From positions 65,454,417 to 65,518,416 of the forward strand of contig CM049319.1 in NCBI GenBank assembly GCA_026874595.1: a stretch of 64,000 bases of DNA, read 5' to 3'. Position numbers and translations under genes: made by a program. Shown here piece after piece: positions 38,080 to 51,672 of the stretch (the stretch's first letter is position 1; every line of letters starts with the position of its first letter). The notes under the pieces were generated by a model. It saw only the letters and a list, made by a program, of their open reading frames with translations, was not told the origin of the DNA and did not search any database. This stretch comes from Sipunculus nudus. Its lineage: Eukaryota > Annelida > Sipuncula > Golfingiida > Sipunculidae.

Positions 38080-39590
38080 ATATATGCGAAGACCCAAGTA
38101 ATATTTTAATTTTTTTTTTTCATTCAAACGGATACCAAGAATTAGGTGACTTCCTTTTAAAATAACTGTCTGCTACCTCCTCTATTTTGTCCATCTGTCC
38201 TTAGGTAAGAGATAAAAAAAATATGAAAATTACTGTAATTGCAATAAGTTAAATTAATCGTCTATAGCATGCCCGATCCGAATATCGATTTTTCACTGCT
38301 CCGATTCAACCAGAGTTGGTTCCAACTACTTGTACATGTAACTGTACTCAGGTACCCATATTAGAGTACCACGAATTGTAAGTACCTGGTAACTTATTTT
38401 TAGCTTTGACTAAAGTATATGTGACTTTATATGAGGTACATGTATTGTATTGACTGAGGAAATGATCACTTATAGATAGATGAAATCCATGCAATAATTA
38501 TTCGTTCAGATGTGCTTGAATTGAACTCAAGTTGTTTGTACACTTGTACCTGTATATGTTCTGCCGCTTGTTACTAGGTGACAACAACTCTGGATTCAAT
38601 GCATCGATTGATTTATGAACTTTACACAGTCTTAACAGCTGTTGTACACTCCTTAAACAGTGGTAATTCCATTCCTACTTGTTCATTCCATTCTATGTAG
38701 AATGAAATGGATCCTCAGGAATGGAATGCGGACGGCTGCATGATGCGTGTACAGCTAGTGCTGCAAAGACCCACTCCGTGCACTAATCCATACGTGACGT
38801 GATTATTTAGTCCCCTGTATTAGAAACCATTACGTTCCATGTATAGACATGCACAAGTGGTTATCAGATACAAATATTGGCAAGGTAAATCTGTGTTCAA
38901 TAGAAAAAAATTAGGACACAGTTCCACAACACCATGACTTTTTGAATAGACTCATTTTGTAAGTTTTGTTTGTGAAATAAGCCCACCCTACTTGGTGTTT
39001 GGGCAATGTTGATTTAAATATAAACTAAATCCTCTGAGTTCTACAAGAAATATTTAAAGAAATATCTAATCAACTAAATTTGACGGGAAAGGCTCCTAGC
39101 CTTCAATCAATAGCAACTGGCATCGTTCGGGTTCTAATTAATATGAGCAAATAAGACTAAATTAGTGGATATTTATTGAATATGATCGATTAAAAGAACC
39201 CTGGGATATTTAACTTCAGCAGTGCAAACATAGCCCCTTATATTAACCAAATAATGTGAATGCAGTACACGTTTAATTGTTGTATTTTAATTAATTTCGT
39301 GAAACAAAAAGCTACACGAATTTAGACCTAGGTGCTTTTCTTCGCCTACTAATTTTTTCTGATTGAAGTGATTTAAAGATGTTTTAGATGGTCAATTAAA
39401 TGTAATAACTGGACCGAACAAGACAAATCAGTTCCCGTCTATTCTGTTAATTCGCGCTTTTAGTGTTAATTACCTTAGTTATAATTTGTCCACACCTGAT
39501 CCAGGCTTATCCAGGGTGTAATTCTATCTTTTAGGTTAGCTGAGTTTTTGTCATGCTGAGCTATAGCAATGGGTCTTTATCTGTTTTCGC
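38080..39590. other. Intergenic, no recognised feature
   Basis: AT-rich; contains a short palindrome around 38676-38710 (CATTCCATTCTA / TAGAATGAAATG). No exon-like conserved peptide seen on either strand. Confidence 0.5.
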
Positions 39591-39599
39591 CAGCATTCA

Positions 39600-40000
39600 A
39601 TAGATACGTATATATGCATTAAGCTTTCCATACATGCGTATGAGGTACGTTTGCGTATTGAGTACGTATGTGTAATGAAGCTAGAAAACGACGCCTGTTA
39701 TTCCATTAATACGTATGCGAGTGCAGTACGTATGCAGCAAAATCATACCTTTTTCTCACTTTGATATTCCTCAGTCCGTTAAGATGCATATGCGTTTACA
39801 ATCGCTACCCCGAGCGATCGAAATGCGCTGCATATACGCAACGCATACGTACTGCAGCAAGCGGAAATATGGAACGCTACCTTTACGTTTGCGTATGCGG
39901 TACGTATGTGTACACAGCAAGGAATCGGACATTATATTGTATTGGGAGGGATTCAATCAATATATGCATGCGTATGCGGTACGTATGTAACAAACATGGG
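39600..40000. repeat. Cluster of TACGTATG palindromic motifs
   Basis: At least seven TACGTA cores, mostly in the context GCGGTACGTATG, occur within 400 bp, in both orientations. It resembles the internal composition of the nearby MITEs, but clear termini were not found. Confidence 0.6.
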
Positions 40001-40490
40001 GATATAATAAGGCGCTGCAGGAGTACAAGTCATCTGCCAGAGAGTATCCAATTTCGGTCTATATTACTCTCTCTTTGGCCCCATGACCAAGAATAATAAT
40101 CTATTTGTTAAGTGTTATAACAAACATGAAAAGTCACGGGTCATGATCTCCCGCCACACGTTTATTTTGCACCTGTTTGGTGATTAATATTGTCATTCAT
40201 TGCTGAAAATAATGAATTTCTAATTAATTCTTAATAATTTCTTGGAGTTGTTCATGTGTTAGCCCCTTTAAATCAAGTTTTTACAGTATGTATGATAACG
40301 TGACAGTGACATGAGCAAATCATCGATAGTATAACATACGCCTCATGCATGGACACGAGCCACACGGGCCAATGACATGAGACGTAGAAATATTTATGTT
40401 CTTATATTGTATGAACCTAATATTAGACAATAATATTGTTTTTTAAAGAAACCATTTAATTATGTATGTGGTCACAATAAAGCTCGACTA

Positions 40491-40772
40491 AAGGGTTGTT
40501 TCCATGTGCGTATTTGCATGGAAAATCGCTCATATGATTTTGTAACTGGGATTTCCCAGTGTCCGTCAGCATATATGCGTATGTGCGTATATGCGTGAAA
40601 ATCGTCACAGGAGCAATTTTCACGCATAGGGTCTGCCTAAACACAGAGATTCAGGGTAAAATGACGTCATTCCACCATCTTTTTGTGGAGGGCCTGCTTG
40701 ATCCACTGTAGAAATATATACGTCTACCAGTTCACGCATATACGCATGTACGCGGACATGGAAACACACCTT
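40491..40772. mobile_element. MITE family M1, copy A
   Basis: Left end TTGTTTCCATGTGCGTAT, right end ACGCGGACATGGAAACACACC. The interior has TATGCGTATGTGCGTATATG and a TGACGTCA palindrome. Homologous in reverse orientation to copy B at 46975-47268 (shared TTTTGTAACTGG ... CCGTCAGC). Confidence 0.75.
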
Positions 40773-40799
40773 CAGGGTGGGGATGTTTTTCAGTATTGG

Positions 40800-42040
40800 T
40801 ATCGCAGCGTTTGTCCTCTTGAATCAGCGAAATATAAGTTTCTTATATTCAGCAAATATCCAAGAGTTCACCTCTTTCATAAAAACTTAGGTTGTTGCAA
40901 AAAGTATATAAAATATAGTCTACTATCAATCAAAACGCATATTACACCAGTTTAAACATACTTTGGCGTTTTACTAAGAGTATACAAAAGAATTTGATGG
41001 ATGCGCTACTTTAACTGATTTGAGCAGAATTCGGGAATTAGTAGATTTTTTTAAAAAATTTGTTTTAAAGTTGTTCTATGATACACAATGGTAGGCAAGC
41101 AGTACTAGTCTATCAGCCGGGGGGGCTTCGCCGGTACCAAAATAGGGGCAATTGCTATCATTATTTTTTCTAAAGGCATTGATCTCTAGATTACAAAACT
41201 GAACGATAACAGTTTGGAAGTGGTTGCTTTATGTAAAATATAAGCCTGTTTCCATGATAACCATGGTTATTTGGACAGTAATTATAAAATTTACAAAGAA
41301 AGCCATAGCTTTGTAAGTTTTGTATATAAAAGGATGAATTAAAACCCAAAATGCACCAAAGGAAAGATATTTATTTTTAATAATATTTTCTTCACACAAA
41401 ATAATTTCAACGTAAGGCTGAATGTAAATATATGCAAATTTTCCAGAAAAATCCACATTTTTTACCCCAAACATATGGTCACAGTCCTCTGTTTTTATCA
41501 AATAAATATTTTCAGCTTAAACTTTACCTTGCTGAATAGGAAATGAAATAAATACATTTATGTTTGATAATCATTATTATTCATATTATTTGCATCTTAA
41601 TGAATATTCATTGGACGCTACCATAATGACAGTGTTCTAAATTTATCTGTCACTGCATCTGTTATTGTCTGCAATATATCGATGAATGATTTTTGTAAGC
41701 ATGTAAGTGGCCATGGTTTTCTATGTAATTTTCATAGCACAATATATATTTACTAAATACACAAAGCAAATTTGCATATTAAATGAGACTATTTGCATAA
41801 ATCTGAATAAATTTCTATAACTTAGATCAAAATTGCTTTCGCCCAGTTTTCCTCTCGAGCTTTGCCTGTGTTTTTGCGGTCAGATATTCAAGATATATGC
41901 AGGAGGATTTCAGTCTAATATGCGCTTTACATGCTCATGCCGAGCTGTTAAATAGTGTACTAAACATTTATTTCCCACGCCCTTTTCTTATACTATAAAT
42001 TGTTATTTAGAATATATATCAGGTTTTCCTGCTTGAAGTG
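40800..42040. other. Intergenic, no recognised feature
   Basis: AT-rich sequence with no gene-like frame. A 91-codon minus-strand frame (41229-41501) has no family resemblance. Confidence 0.5.

Positions 42041-42044
<4 letters not shown>

Positions 42045-42132
<88 letters not shown>
42045..42132. repeat. (TA)n microsatellite
   Basis: TA dinucleotides with a few interruptions. Confidence 0.95.
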
Positions 42133-42139
42133 AACTTAT

Positions 42140-45100
42140 ATGGAAATAAGTTTGTGTTTTTAACTTTTAGTGTTATCCTTGGTTATGTCAAGATACTGTA
42201 TATTTTTATGATTGTACTTCGAATGCATGTATCTGACTATCTAAATAACAATCAATCAATCAGCTAAAAATTAGTTTGGTTTATGTCTAGTGACTGCGTT
42301 TTTGTAGCCATGAGGCGTCAAAAATTATAAAAAATATTTGCATCTTCATGATACAAGATGAAAAGGCACTCTGGCGCTATAATATCAGAGCTATCGCGAA
42401 TGCCGTTCACAATTAGTTTCCAACAATCGCAGTCCAGTGAGATACTTGTTTTATGGAAGTTGTGAACCTCATTTTGCGCATTTTTCCCTCGGTGTAACAG
42501 TAAACCCTTCCAATTATTCCTTGGTCCGCCCCTGTAACCTGGACTGTCACTCAGTCGGTCATATACAGTCATATGTCAACCGAATCAGGCCCGTAAACAG
42601 GGGCGTCAATACAGAGGGGATGGGGGTATATTATCCCTCGACATTTTAGCAAAGGGTGATGGTCAATGTAATCATCGGCCCTGCCATTCAAATACTAATA
42701 TTTATATATTGAAAATGAAATATATTGATAATTAGAATTATAGACTTTGGTCGCAATAATAAAATATTATATTTTTAAACCAGGATTATAATTAACCTAT
42801 ACTTGAAACACAACACCTTTTTTTTAAAGCATTATACCTAATTGTAATATATTTCAAATGTGTCATACAGACAATAAAAATGTGCCCCCCACGCCTGCGA
42901 ATCATCCCACTACCCCTGACAATAATTTGACGCCACTGCTTTGAAAGGCTATAGCTTTACTCCCACAGACACCACTCAGGACGGTGACAGCCCCTAGCTT
43001 TATGAAGCTTTTTTTTTATCTTACCGTGAATGGTGACACTGGCGTTTTATTTGGGACAGTTTTAAATTACCTGTTTACGTTTTGGGTATAATATGCAAGA
43101 CAATAGTAATTAATATTAATTATAAACATATTTCACCTCGGTCAACTGCAGATGTGGATTCAGGAAAGGCCTTCAATGTAAATTCGCCTGTTGTATATCC
43201 TTGCGTAAGCAAAATAATTGTTTCTAAATAAATTAATTTTTTTAACATAAAAGGGTAAAAAGTCTAAATATATTTAAATTCTACTCAAGTGAAATTAGAA
43301 CAAGAGTCAAACCTAGACGCCAAGCAACGCCGCAGAATAAAAAAAAATATGTTTTGGATGTATATTTCTCGGGTCAAATGGGAGAAAGGTTCAGCCGTGA
43401 AACTCACAAATGGACTCTCTTCTTGCTCACCGAAGGTTTGTGTATGTGTGTGTGTGTGCGTGTTTAAAACACCAAGAAATAATCTGTGGCTTTCTTTGCG
43501 ATCCGATCGACAATGCGCTATTGAAGTTCGCCATTCCTAGAAGTTTCTCGGTAGATAAGATTATGGGGGGTACCGTAAGCTATCTAAACTGACATAAACC
43601 GGCTTTCAGTGGTACTCGCCAGGGGGCAGGAATTACTGTCCCGTTTTATTAGCTTCTGTATGGCAAATCCATCTGTCTGGCCTGAGGGGTTATAAAGACC
43701 GGGGAGGATGATTATGTAGGCGTTTGATCTTGCTGGCATTCTCTAGACGGAGAAATGGACGGACCAAATCCAGGTGGCTTATACCTGTGCTATCATAGGA
43801 TAAGATGCTTTTTGAAAAAGATCCTGTTTACGCAAGATGGACAGTTTTTCTGGCGAATATGATTTCTGATTTTTTGTCAAAGGTTAAATTAAATATTTGT
43901 TTTGCCATTATTTGCATCTGATTTTATTTTAACTTCAGCATTTCAATTTTGTAATGAATTTGTTTAAGTTGTCCAATCAAACAAAATTTCTTAAAAACTT
44001 CTCTGAAGTAAATTAAATCATTTAACCCCAGTACAGTTTAGTGAAATGGAAATTAAAAAGTTAAAAACATATGGGTTGCCAGAGGCAGTTCTAGTTCAGA
44101 GAAATGCAACTGACAGCAGCACTGTCGCTACGTGAGGTTTTAAATTGTGTCAGCCAAGGTACACCAGTGTCTCTGGTCCTGACTGCGCATTGCCTCCCAT
44201 TTTCGTATTGCAATATATTGTGGTGGCGTATTACGATACGCTTTTTGATATTTTTAAAAATTTTGAATATCTTAAATATAATGACAAAGTCATAAAAGTG
44301 CCCACAGATCAGTTTATTTCACAAAAGAAATATGACAAAAGTTCTTAGACATGGTAGCGGTTAACGTACGCTTTCAGCCTTTTACTTGTCTCAGCCCATT
44401 GAGGCATATTAATCTATAACAGAAACCTTATTTTTAGTACAATAAATCAGTTTTTGTCACATATAAAACGTGATGATATATGAAAAAGACATCGCGGTTC
44501 GGAATATGCGAATTGTCATATCGCGATATACCGACAAAGGTGTAATATGGCATTGCCCCACTCTGTCCATAGCCCGGTGGCGATACGAGAGGAAACAGAG
44601 ACGGCAACGGGAGACATGAAACCCGCTAAACAGATCGTTGGCTGGGCAGGAGACCATGTAATATCGTAATTACGGTCTCCGCACGCGTTTAGTAGGACAA
44701 AATGACGTCACAAGGGGGGCCATGAAGATGCATCAAGACGCACGGTTATCTTGGTGTTTTAGTATCTCCCATTACATTCGCCCTTCCGTTACACGCAGCA
44801 GATGAACCTAGCACTTCCGGTGCCTTCCCGCCGGACACGGTTGCTGAAACCTGCGCCACACCTAACCCGGGCCACAGTTTGTAACTTATAGCCTCAATAA
44901 AAGAACACTAAAACACCATACCAGTTTGTTGAGCATGTTTTCTATATCAACACCAATAAGCGCTGGCGGGTCGGTTTTTCTATGAGGTATCATATATCAG
45001 CTATGCTTGCCATATTGGTAGGGTTAATAGCTTTAACGAAGCTGTCTTTAAGATCAAGGCAGTCTGAGTCTAATTCGTCATAAAAGTCACTGCTGCAACC

Positions 45101-45480
45101 CCATCACTGGGCCAAGAGAGCCGGCTTTCTCCCCTCCCTCTCCCTCTCAAACACTCCCTATTTTTGCGTGTATTTAATCTTAGTCTCTTTACCCATTTAT
45201 TAAAAACGGAGCATATCCACATCGTGTGCAATCTGGTGTGCCGACATATTACTCTTTTATGTCGTTTTTACCAATTTTTGTGGCCTACACGGCCATAACT
45301 TGTACGGGAGCGCAGGGAGCCTCGTCTTAAACCATGCTGACTGGTCCCATGTCGTAAGAGAGCTGCAAGTCGAGATGAGCGCATGACACTCTGTTGTCAC
45401 ACTTGGCCATGCTAAAAAAAGTATCTAAGCCCACGTGCTGACATTAGATTAACTTAGTGCTCCGCTTCTTTTAAAGAGTT
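42140..45480. other. Intergenic region upstream of the sFRP gene
   Basis: No conserved coding exon found on either strand. AGATCAAGG at about 45051 is close to a TCF/LEF site. A short GT run lies at 43439-43462. The GC content rises towards the sFRP exon. Confidence 0.45.
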
Positions 45481-45526
45481 CTTTGCTCAGCAGACGACCG
45501 TCATTGTACCAAGGCCTTGCCGCAAC

Positions 45527-45560
45527 GCATGCTGGGACCTGTTTTAAAATCATATAAATA
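45527..45560 (+). promoter_or_regulatory. TATA box and ZNF143-like site of the sFRP gene
   Basis: TATAAATA at 45553-45560 fits the TATA consensus and predicts initiation near 45580-45592. At 45527-45537, GCATGCTGGGA is the reverse of the CCCAGCATGC core of the ZNF143/STAF element. The predicted start lies downstream of an ATG at 45569 and upstream of the ATG at 45704, which supports the latter as translation start. Motifs are seen; function is inferred. Confidence 0.5.
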
Positions 45561-45703
45561 AACATCAAATGGATAAAATTCAGAGCACAAATATGACAGA
45601 CTGTGGGGCAACAGCAAAATTTCCGAATGAATGCTTGAATCGACCAAGGGCGCGTTTCTTGGAGTCCGCGGGAAGGTGGCGCTCCAACCCTGCCGCCGGC
45701 GAT

Positions 45704-46193
45704 ATGTCGTCTGCTGTGACGCTGAGGGCGGGAAACAACATCAAAAGCTGGCTGTCGCTGGTGGTTCTAATTGTTTACGGCACCTGTTTGTGGCCCGGTG
45801 CGGGTGGGGCCTCCTACTGTGAACCTGTCAAGATTCCCATGTGTGACACCATGCCGTATAACACAACCCGTATGCCTAATCTGTTGTATCATAGTACCCA
45901 GCAAAACGCCATCTTGGTGGCGGAACAGTTTCAGCAGTTGGTCGAGACGAACTGCTCGCATGTTTTGACGTTTTACCTTTGTGCTATGTTCGCTCCTATA
46001 TGTACGGTGGATTTTCGGATGGACCCCGTGCCGCCATGTAAGAACGTTTGCCAAGCGGCCCGACGGGGCTGTGAACCAGTCATGAACCATTACAATGTGT
46101 CATGGCCGCCAGAACTGGATTGTCGTAATCTACCGGTTTACGACACCGGCGTTTGCGTCATGCCGGAAGCCATTGTGTCGGCTAAGCCTAGCA
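45704..46193 (+). CDS. Secreted Frizzled-related protein (FRZB/sFRP3-4 type), first coding exon: signal peptide plus CRD
   Basis: Secreted Wnt-binding modulator. From the ATG at 45704 the exon gives 163 codons plus one base. Residues about 14-35 are a signal peptide ([15 protein letters not shown], then small residues before SYCEP). The frizzled cysteine-rich domain follows with all ten cysteines: [39 protein letters not shown] and GVC. CEPV.IP.C, LCAM.APICT and YD.GVC..PEAIV match FRZB closely, better than sFRP1/2/5 or Frizzled receptors as I recall them. Three N-glycosylation sequons are visible (NTT, NCS, NVS). The exon ends AGC A|GTAAGT, phase 1, where vertebrate FRZB also leaves the CRD. 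No transmembrane segment or netrin-like domain is in the window; those exons lie downstream. An in-frame ATG at 45569 would add 45 residues before the signal peptide and is less likely. Confidence 0.88.
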
Positions 46194-46974
46194 GTAAGTA
46201 AAACCATCTACTGAATCACGACTATATACACTCAGTTACACAATTTTTATATTGTTGTTTGTAAACAACAGGAAATAATAATTTGGAGAACGAATTTCAA
46301 TTGCATAACCATCCCTTAATTATTAAACTTAAGTGTTACTCGCTACGAAGAACTGGAGAAATGGGACAAAAAGGAAACAGGGAATATAAATACATGTCAT
46401 TCGAAAGAAAGCGTTACAATTTTTGTTTCAGTTAAAATGTAGGTGCGATGTAATGGCCAATTATATCATTACAAAAGATTTAGCCCAGACCCAGGCGATT
46501 TTCCTAAGTCTTACTAAACAAATGCGTAGACGCAATCTTACTATAATTTAAAGATTTGGGCGTGGTCCAAACATTCGTTATTCCACTATAACACTTTGCC
46601 CATACAAAACATGCATCGATTATTACTATTGGCCAAACAAGAATTTTAATGCATATATGCATGAATTATAACAACATGAATATCAACTGAAATGATCACA
46701 AATGCACGCATATCCGACTATCGAGTCTTAATCTCTCTCGGTTAGAATTATTCGGACTCGGTACTCAAGTGGTCCTTTCAGGATTACCGTTTGTATCCGA
46801 AGGAGTTACTGATTGTATTTGAGATCAAGAAAAACTGAATGTATTATTAAGGATATATTTTTATTGTTTGTATATATTTGTCCAGGGGTGAGTAGGGATC
46901 TGAGAATATGTGGGTGGGGGAGCAATACCAGTAAAGACCAGTAAAGAGATTTCCAGTAAAGACTTTTAGCGCAA

Positions 46975-47268
46975 AGCTGTGTTTCCATGTGCGCGTATAT
47001 ATGCGTGGAAAATAGCTCTTTTCATGTGCACGTATATATGCGTGAACTGACAGGCGGATATATGGCTAATGACAGTGGATCTAGCCGGTCTTCCTCAAAA
47101 AGACGTTATAGTAACGTCATTAACTGGAATCGCTCCCATGGCGATTTTCACACAATATTCTCACAAACTCTTATATACGCTGACGGGAACATGGAACACT
47201 CCAGTTACAAAACAGTACGATCGATTGTTCACGCATATACGCATATACGCGCACATGGAAACACAGCT
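46975..47268. mobile_element. MITE family M1, copy B
   Basis: The ends AGCTGTGTTTCCATGTGCGC and GCGCACATGGAAACACAGCT are perfect inverted repeats of 20 bp. CAA flanks both sides (46972-46974 and 47269-47271), a possible 3-bp duplication. The interior is tied to copy A in inverted orientation. In the presumed sFRP intron 1. Confidence 0.82.
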
Positions 47269-47279
47269 CAATTGTTGCA

Positions 47280-50200
47280 TGCAGAAGTGGAGAAGATAAC
47301 AACGTGAGACGCAACTGTAGCCTTAACTCTCTTTTGTATGTATTGATTAAAATTTATTCATTACCTTTCCGTCTTTCGAGAGGTTTACAATACGTACCAG
47401 TGATTACTCTCTACGTTGTCATTTTATCAATCTATTTTTGATAATCCAAATGTAGTTTATAACTTTTTAAAAAACTCTTTGTTTATTATATTTATATCCT
47501 GCAAAATGCAATGAAAACAGGTGTGATGCGTTTCAACTAAATACTCAACATTGTATATTATCCTTCAAGACCTTTGCCCGTAAATTTTAAAGAAATACTT
47601 AGTTATAGTTACTTCCGCCAAGGGAGCTGTTTTCATTCGTGTCTATTTGTTTGTCAGTTGGCAGGAAACTAGACTGCACTTACCTTTTAAAGATTTATCA
47701 TAATTACCTCATGTGTTTTACTATATCGTGAGCGAAGTAGCCCAACATGTGTATCATGTCGGGGAAAACGTATCGTTACGACTTTACTAATTAGTCAGGT
47801 ATTTTTGTAAATAGTTAATTAGAAAAGAGACAGGAGTCCCCTGTTCGATCCCCTTACCAGCACAAAGGTAAACTTATGAAATGTGTATAGAACCTCTGAT
47901 TCGCTCCATTGTCTTTATTGCAGGGTGTGACCTATTGGATTATTTATTTTTAAATTTGAAATTCTGAAAGCATAATGGAATTATACCGTCGTCCTCATTC
48001 AGTATACAGTGCCACCTTCAGGGCATTTACCTAATACATAAAATAAAAATTGGGGGAAAAAGGACAGTACCCACAGAAGGTATACGAAGATTGCACGAGC
48101 AGTCCCGACTGTACGTTAGGTCTGAATGTAACCGGGTTACTCTCCAACAAGGCGACAACAAATAGATCACGAGGTTGACAGATACAGGAATACTATAGTT
48201 CATGCAATGTCTGTTTTGAATAGTAAATAAAAAATTACAGAGCGTAAATAAGAGGGCAGAGCCCTTGTCTTACAAAGGACACGTCGCCGGGGGTTTTACA
48301 CAGCCACTGGTATATCAGGGTCTTCAGACAAAAGCACAGTCAATGGGTAACAGGTGGTATTTGCATATGATCCTGCTGATAGTAGTTATTCTCATCAGAT
48401 GTTAAGTAAAAAGCGGGTATAAATCCATTGAGGTCGGTCGTTTTGTGCAGTCATCTCTTGCGTTACTTTAACAAGAATTAGGCCTACATCCATGTCGTTA
48501 TTGTATTGGTGTTGTGAGCACGACTATCAGTTTGTACCCGGCCCGGGTCGTAAAGACTCCTGTTGGGCCCACTCCTAGTTTTATTGTACCGTAAATAATA
48601 CTAAAAATTCTGTTATGACACTTTAACATACCGCCTCATTACCCTTTGGTCGCCATGCTGAATCCAAAATGGCCGTCAAAGGTGACTTTAATGTGCAGTC
48701 TTTTGAGTTATCCATATTTATATTAGGTCACAGAGTGCGTGTGTCCGTGCATGTGTGTTCTCTTGTTGAGTTTAGAAGGCGGGATGACGCTTGCTGTTGT
48801 GATGAATTGACTTAATGCATCCTTTCTCTCTTTATGATTATAAAAGTCTGTTTTTATTGTTATCGAAGGCCTATAAAATGAAATAAAATACAGTTACTTT
48901 GATTCCGTGTTAATGGAACAGTTTGCTGAAATCTTTAATATGATTCCGCAATATGACAAAACTAAATATGTCTATGTTTAAACCAAACGAAGCCTGGTAT
49001 AAACCTTTTATATTTCTGAATAACTGTTTAAAATATGGTCATCATTTAGAGACAACGATTTTTGATACGATAATGACGTCATTGAAGAACCGGGAATGAA
49101 TTTAAAATTTACTGAGAAGAATGAAGTGAGGAATGTCTGTACCAACCTTTGGAAACATAAGAACGTGTAAAGTAGTCTTGGCATTGTTAACTGAGCAAAT
49201 GTGAGGGGGACTATTCAAAGGAGCCCCCCCCCCCCCCCCGCCACACACACACACACCCCACAATGACAAACAGGACAAAATCCCTCCCCCAGAATATCAT
49301 AATGTTTTACACTTCCACTCTCCCACCACAAATCAGGAAATATATGTTTTCATTAAACGAAATGTTTGTTCATTTTTCAATACCATATTATTTACATTAG
49401 ATTAAACATTGATCCAAACACGGGCTAACATTTATGACAATTCAATATGGATGAATTAAAGAAGATTATTGCGGGAAATGTGACTAAATTAAAACCAGGT
49501 TGGCGGAATTATATCGAAATAAAAATATCACGTTTTTTCCTCCACAAAGGAAGCAGAAAAAACATGAAACGAGGTGCATGAACAGGGTACAGGCCTATAA
49601 TGTTTATTCTCGTGAATTTATATTATTACAGTTGACATGAAAATAACGGTAAATGCATTAACTGACCTAACCATAAACTCAATTTGACCCTGATCACATA
49701 TTCATTCAATCAATAACCATGAGCATAGCAGTTGCGATATGGCAAATATATAGCAAACTACTTCACAGTTTTTCAATATATTCATCACTGGAGAACAGAG
49801 CGTTCCAGCTTGTGACGTCATACAGTCAATGCAACGTCATACGCGATCGAACTTTCTGACGTTATTTCGAGCATTTTCGGGGCTCAGTAACATAATAAGG
49901 CATTAGCATAAGGAACATAAGGGCTATAGAGGCCACTAGATATCAGTATTGCGTGTGTAAGTATATAGTTTCAGTACATTCACAATAGTGTAGTCCTTGG
50001 ACCCCAATTTAAGAGGCTGTAGAGTGACACTAAACATTTATATTTATTGAAATCGATTGATTATTGCTTGCCTGATTGATCTTTGGATAATGCCTGGCAC
50101 TGATTCAAGGCATAAGTTATTCATATTGGTAAGACACGATTTTGATGCATATATGCAAATTTTATAACAATGTGAATATTTGTATAAATGTCCATAATTG

Positions 50201-51420
50201 CACGCATATCCGAGTACCGGTACTCGCGTCTTAATTTCACGTTTAGAACTATTCGGAATCAGTGCTTAAGAAGTCCTTTTAGCATTACTGATGATATCCG
50301 AAAACGTTACATAGACTATTTTTGAGACCAAGAAGAATTGAATGTATAACTGATATTGAGGGATATTTTGGATGAGTAATATGTATACATGTCATCTCGT
50401 CCTCATGAAGCAAGTTCCATGAACAGAATGTATTGTTCCTGGAAATTTATATTACATTTCAGTAGCCATGTCAACCTTTTAAAAGTGTCTTCATGATATT
50501 TTTAAATGCAGTATACCTCACCTTTTTCCCTGCAGCGGAAGAAAAAGAAATCTTTGAATGTAAATGACAATTATCTGACTGAAATAAAATATGAGCTAGA
50601 CCTGATCAGGTCATTAGTAATTATATTTGCTATTAAAATATGTTATATGAAATACAATCCTATGTCTTAATGGACGCCTATTGAATGGAAAGAAACCTCA
50701 AAATATATTTATTCTTTTTTTTGGGGGGAGGGGGGGTTAGATTGGGGTAGGGGTAACTACCTCTATATCATTTTAATGACAGCTTAACTATGTAGCAAGG
50801 ACATCTGTAGAATTCCGTTCCGGTTTTGGATTTCCTGACAGGCAGTAAACACATGATTAATTTATCCTGGCGTCAACCGGACTCTGTCTACCGCACCTGC
50901 GGGTCCTGGGTGTGTAACAAAGCGAAACCTCCGAAAGGTGTCGTCATTTAGGAGTGAAACACTACTGTAGGATATAGTCTGCCACCCTCAATGTAAAAAA
51001 ATCTAAGCGCTCCTCGCTCTCACAGCAATTTATACCTCAGCACCATTGGCACCTGATGTTATTCATGAATATAGAAGCGAAAGACATAGATTGTTATAAA
51101 ACTTCGTATTATCGTATTATCTGCCAAATTTTCACTCGTTCCTTGCCCCGTTGTAGCCTCTCTCAATCTGTAAGATTTAACTCGCATATGATACATCGAA
51201 TGCGATATCAGAAATCTGCATTCCTAGGAATGCAAGTCTCCGCCATTTGTTTGCCCATATTCTCAGGTTTGTTTGTGCATACATTACTCTACACTCGCGA
51301 ATATTCCCTGATGACCTTCCTTAATCCGGATCATCTGCCGTGTCCACAACAAAATCTACAACAAAAGCCCTGAAAATTTCATGATATTTCGCACTTGATG
51401 GTTTTTGTTATATTGTGTAC
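47280..51420. other. Presumed sFRP intron 1, left part
   Basis: No netrin-like-domain exon or other conserved peptide was recognised. Contains a poly-C/CA tract at 49228-49258, an inverted fragment of family R1 at 50885-50945 and TGACGTCA/GACGTCAT motifs near 49075 and 49816. Confidence 0.45.
49228..49258. repeat. Poly-C and (CA)n tract
   Basis: About 17 C residues, then GCCACACACACACAC. Confidence 0.9.
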
Positions 51421-51591
51421 AAACACACACACACACACACACACACAAACAAAGTTACCATGTGTTGAGATCACGAGAATTGAACCATCGCGAAACACTG
51501 TAAAACTCTAACTCCGCTAATATGAAACATTGCAACTATACAGTAATTACACAACATCTGTTACGTCAAGCATGCTTTCAATGTCACAGGG

Positions 51592-51594
<3 letters not shown>

Positions 51595-51671
<77 letters not shown>
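51595..51671. repeat. (CA)n/(TA)n compound microsatellite
   Basis: CACACA runs change to TATATA runs. A separate short CA run lies at 51424-51447. Confidence 0.93.

Positions 51672-51672
<1 letters not shown>

Noticed and set aside
45569-45703. N-terminal extension of the sFRP reading frame from an earlier ATG
   Set aside because: The ATG lies only 9 bases after the TATA box, has C at -3, and would place 45 non-hydrophobic residues before a good signal peptide.
47820-47870. Pol III B box (CTGTTCGATCCCC) as a tRNA gene
   Set aside because: No A box at suitable distance and no cloverleaf.
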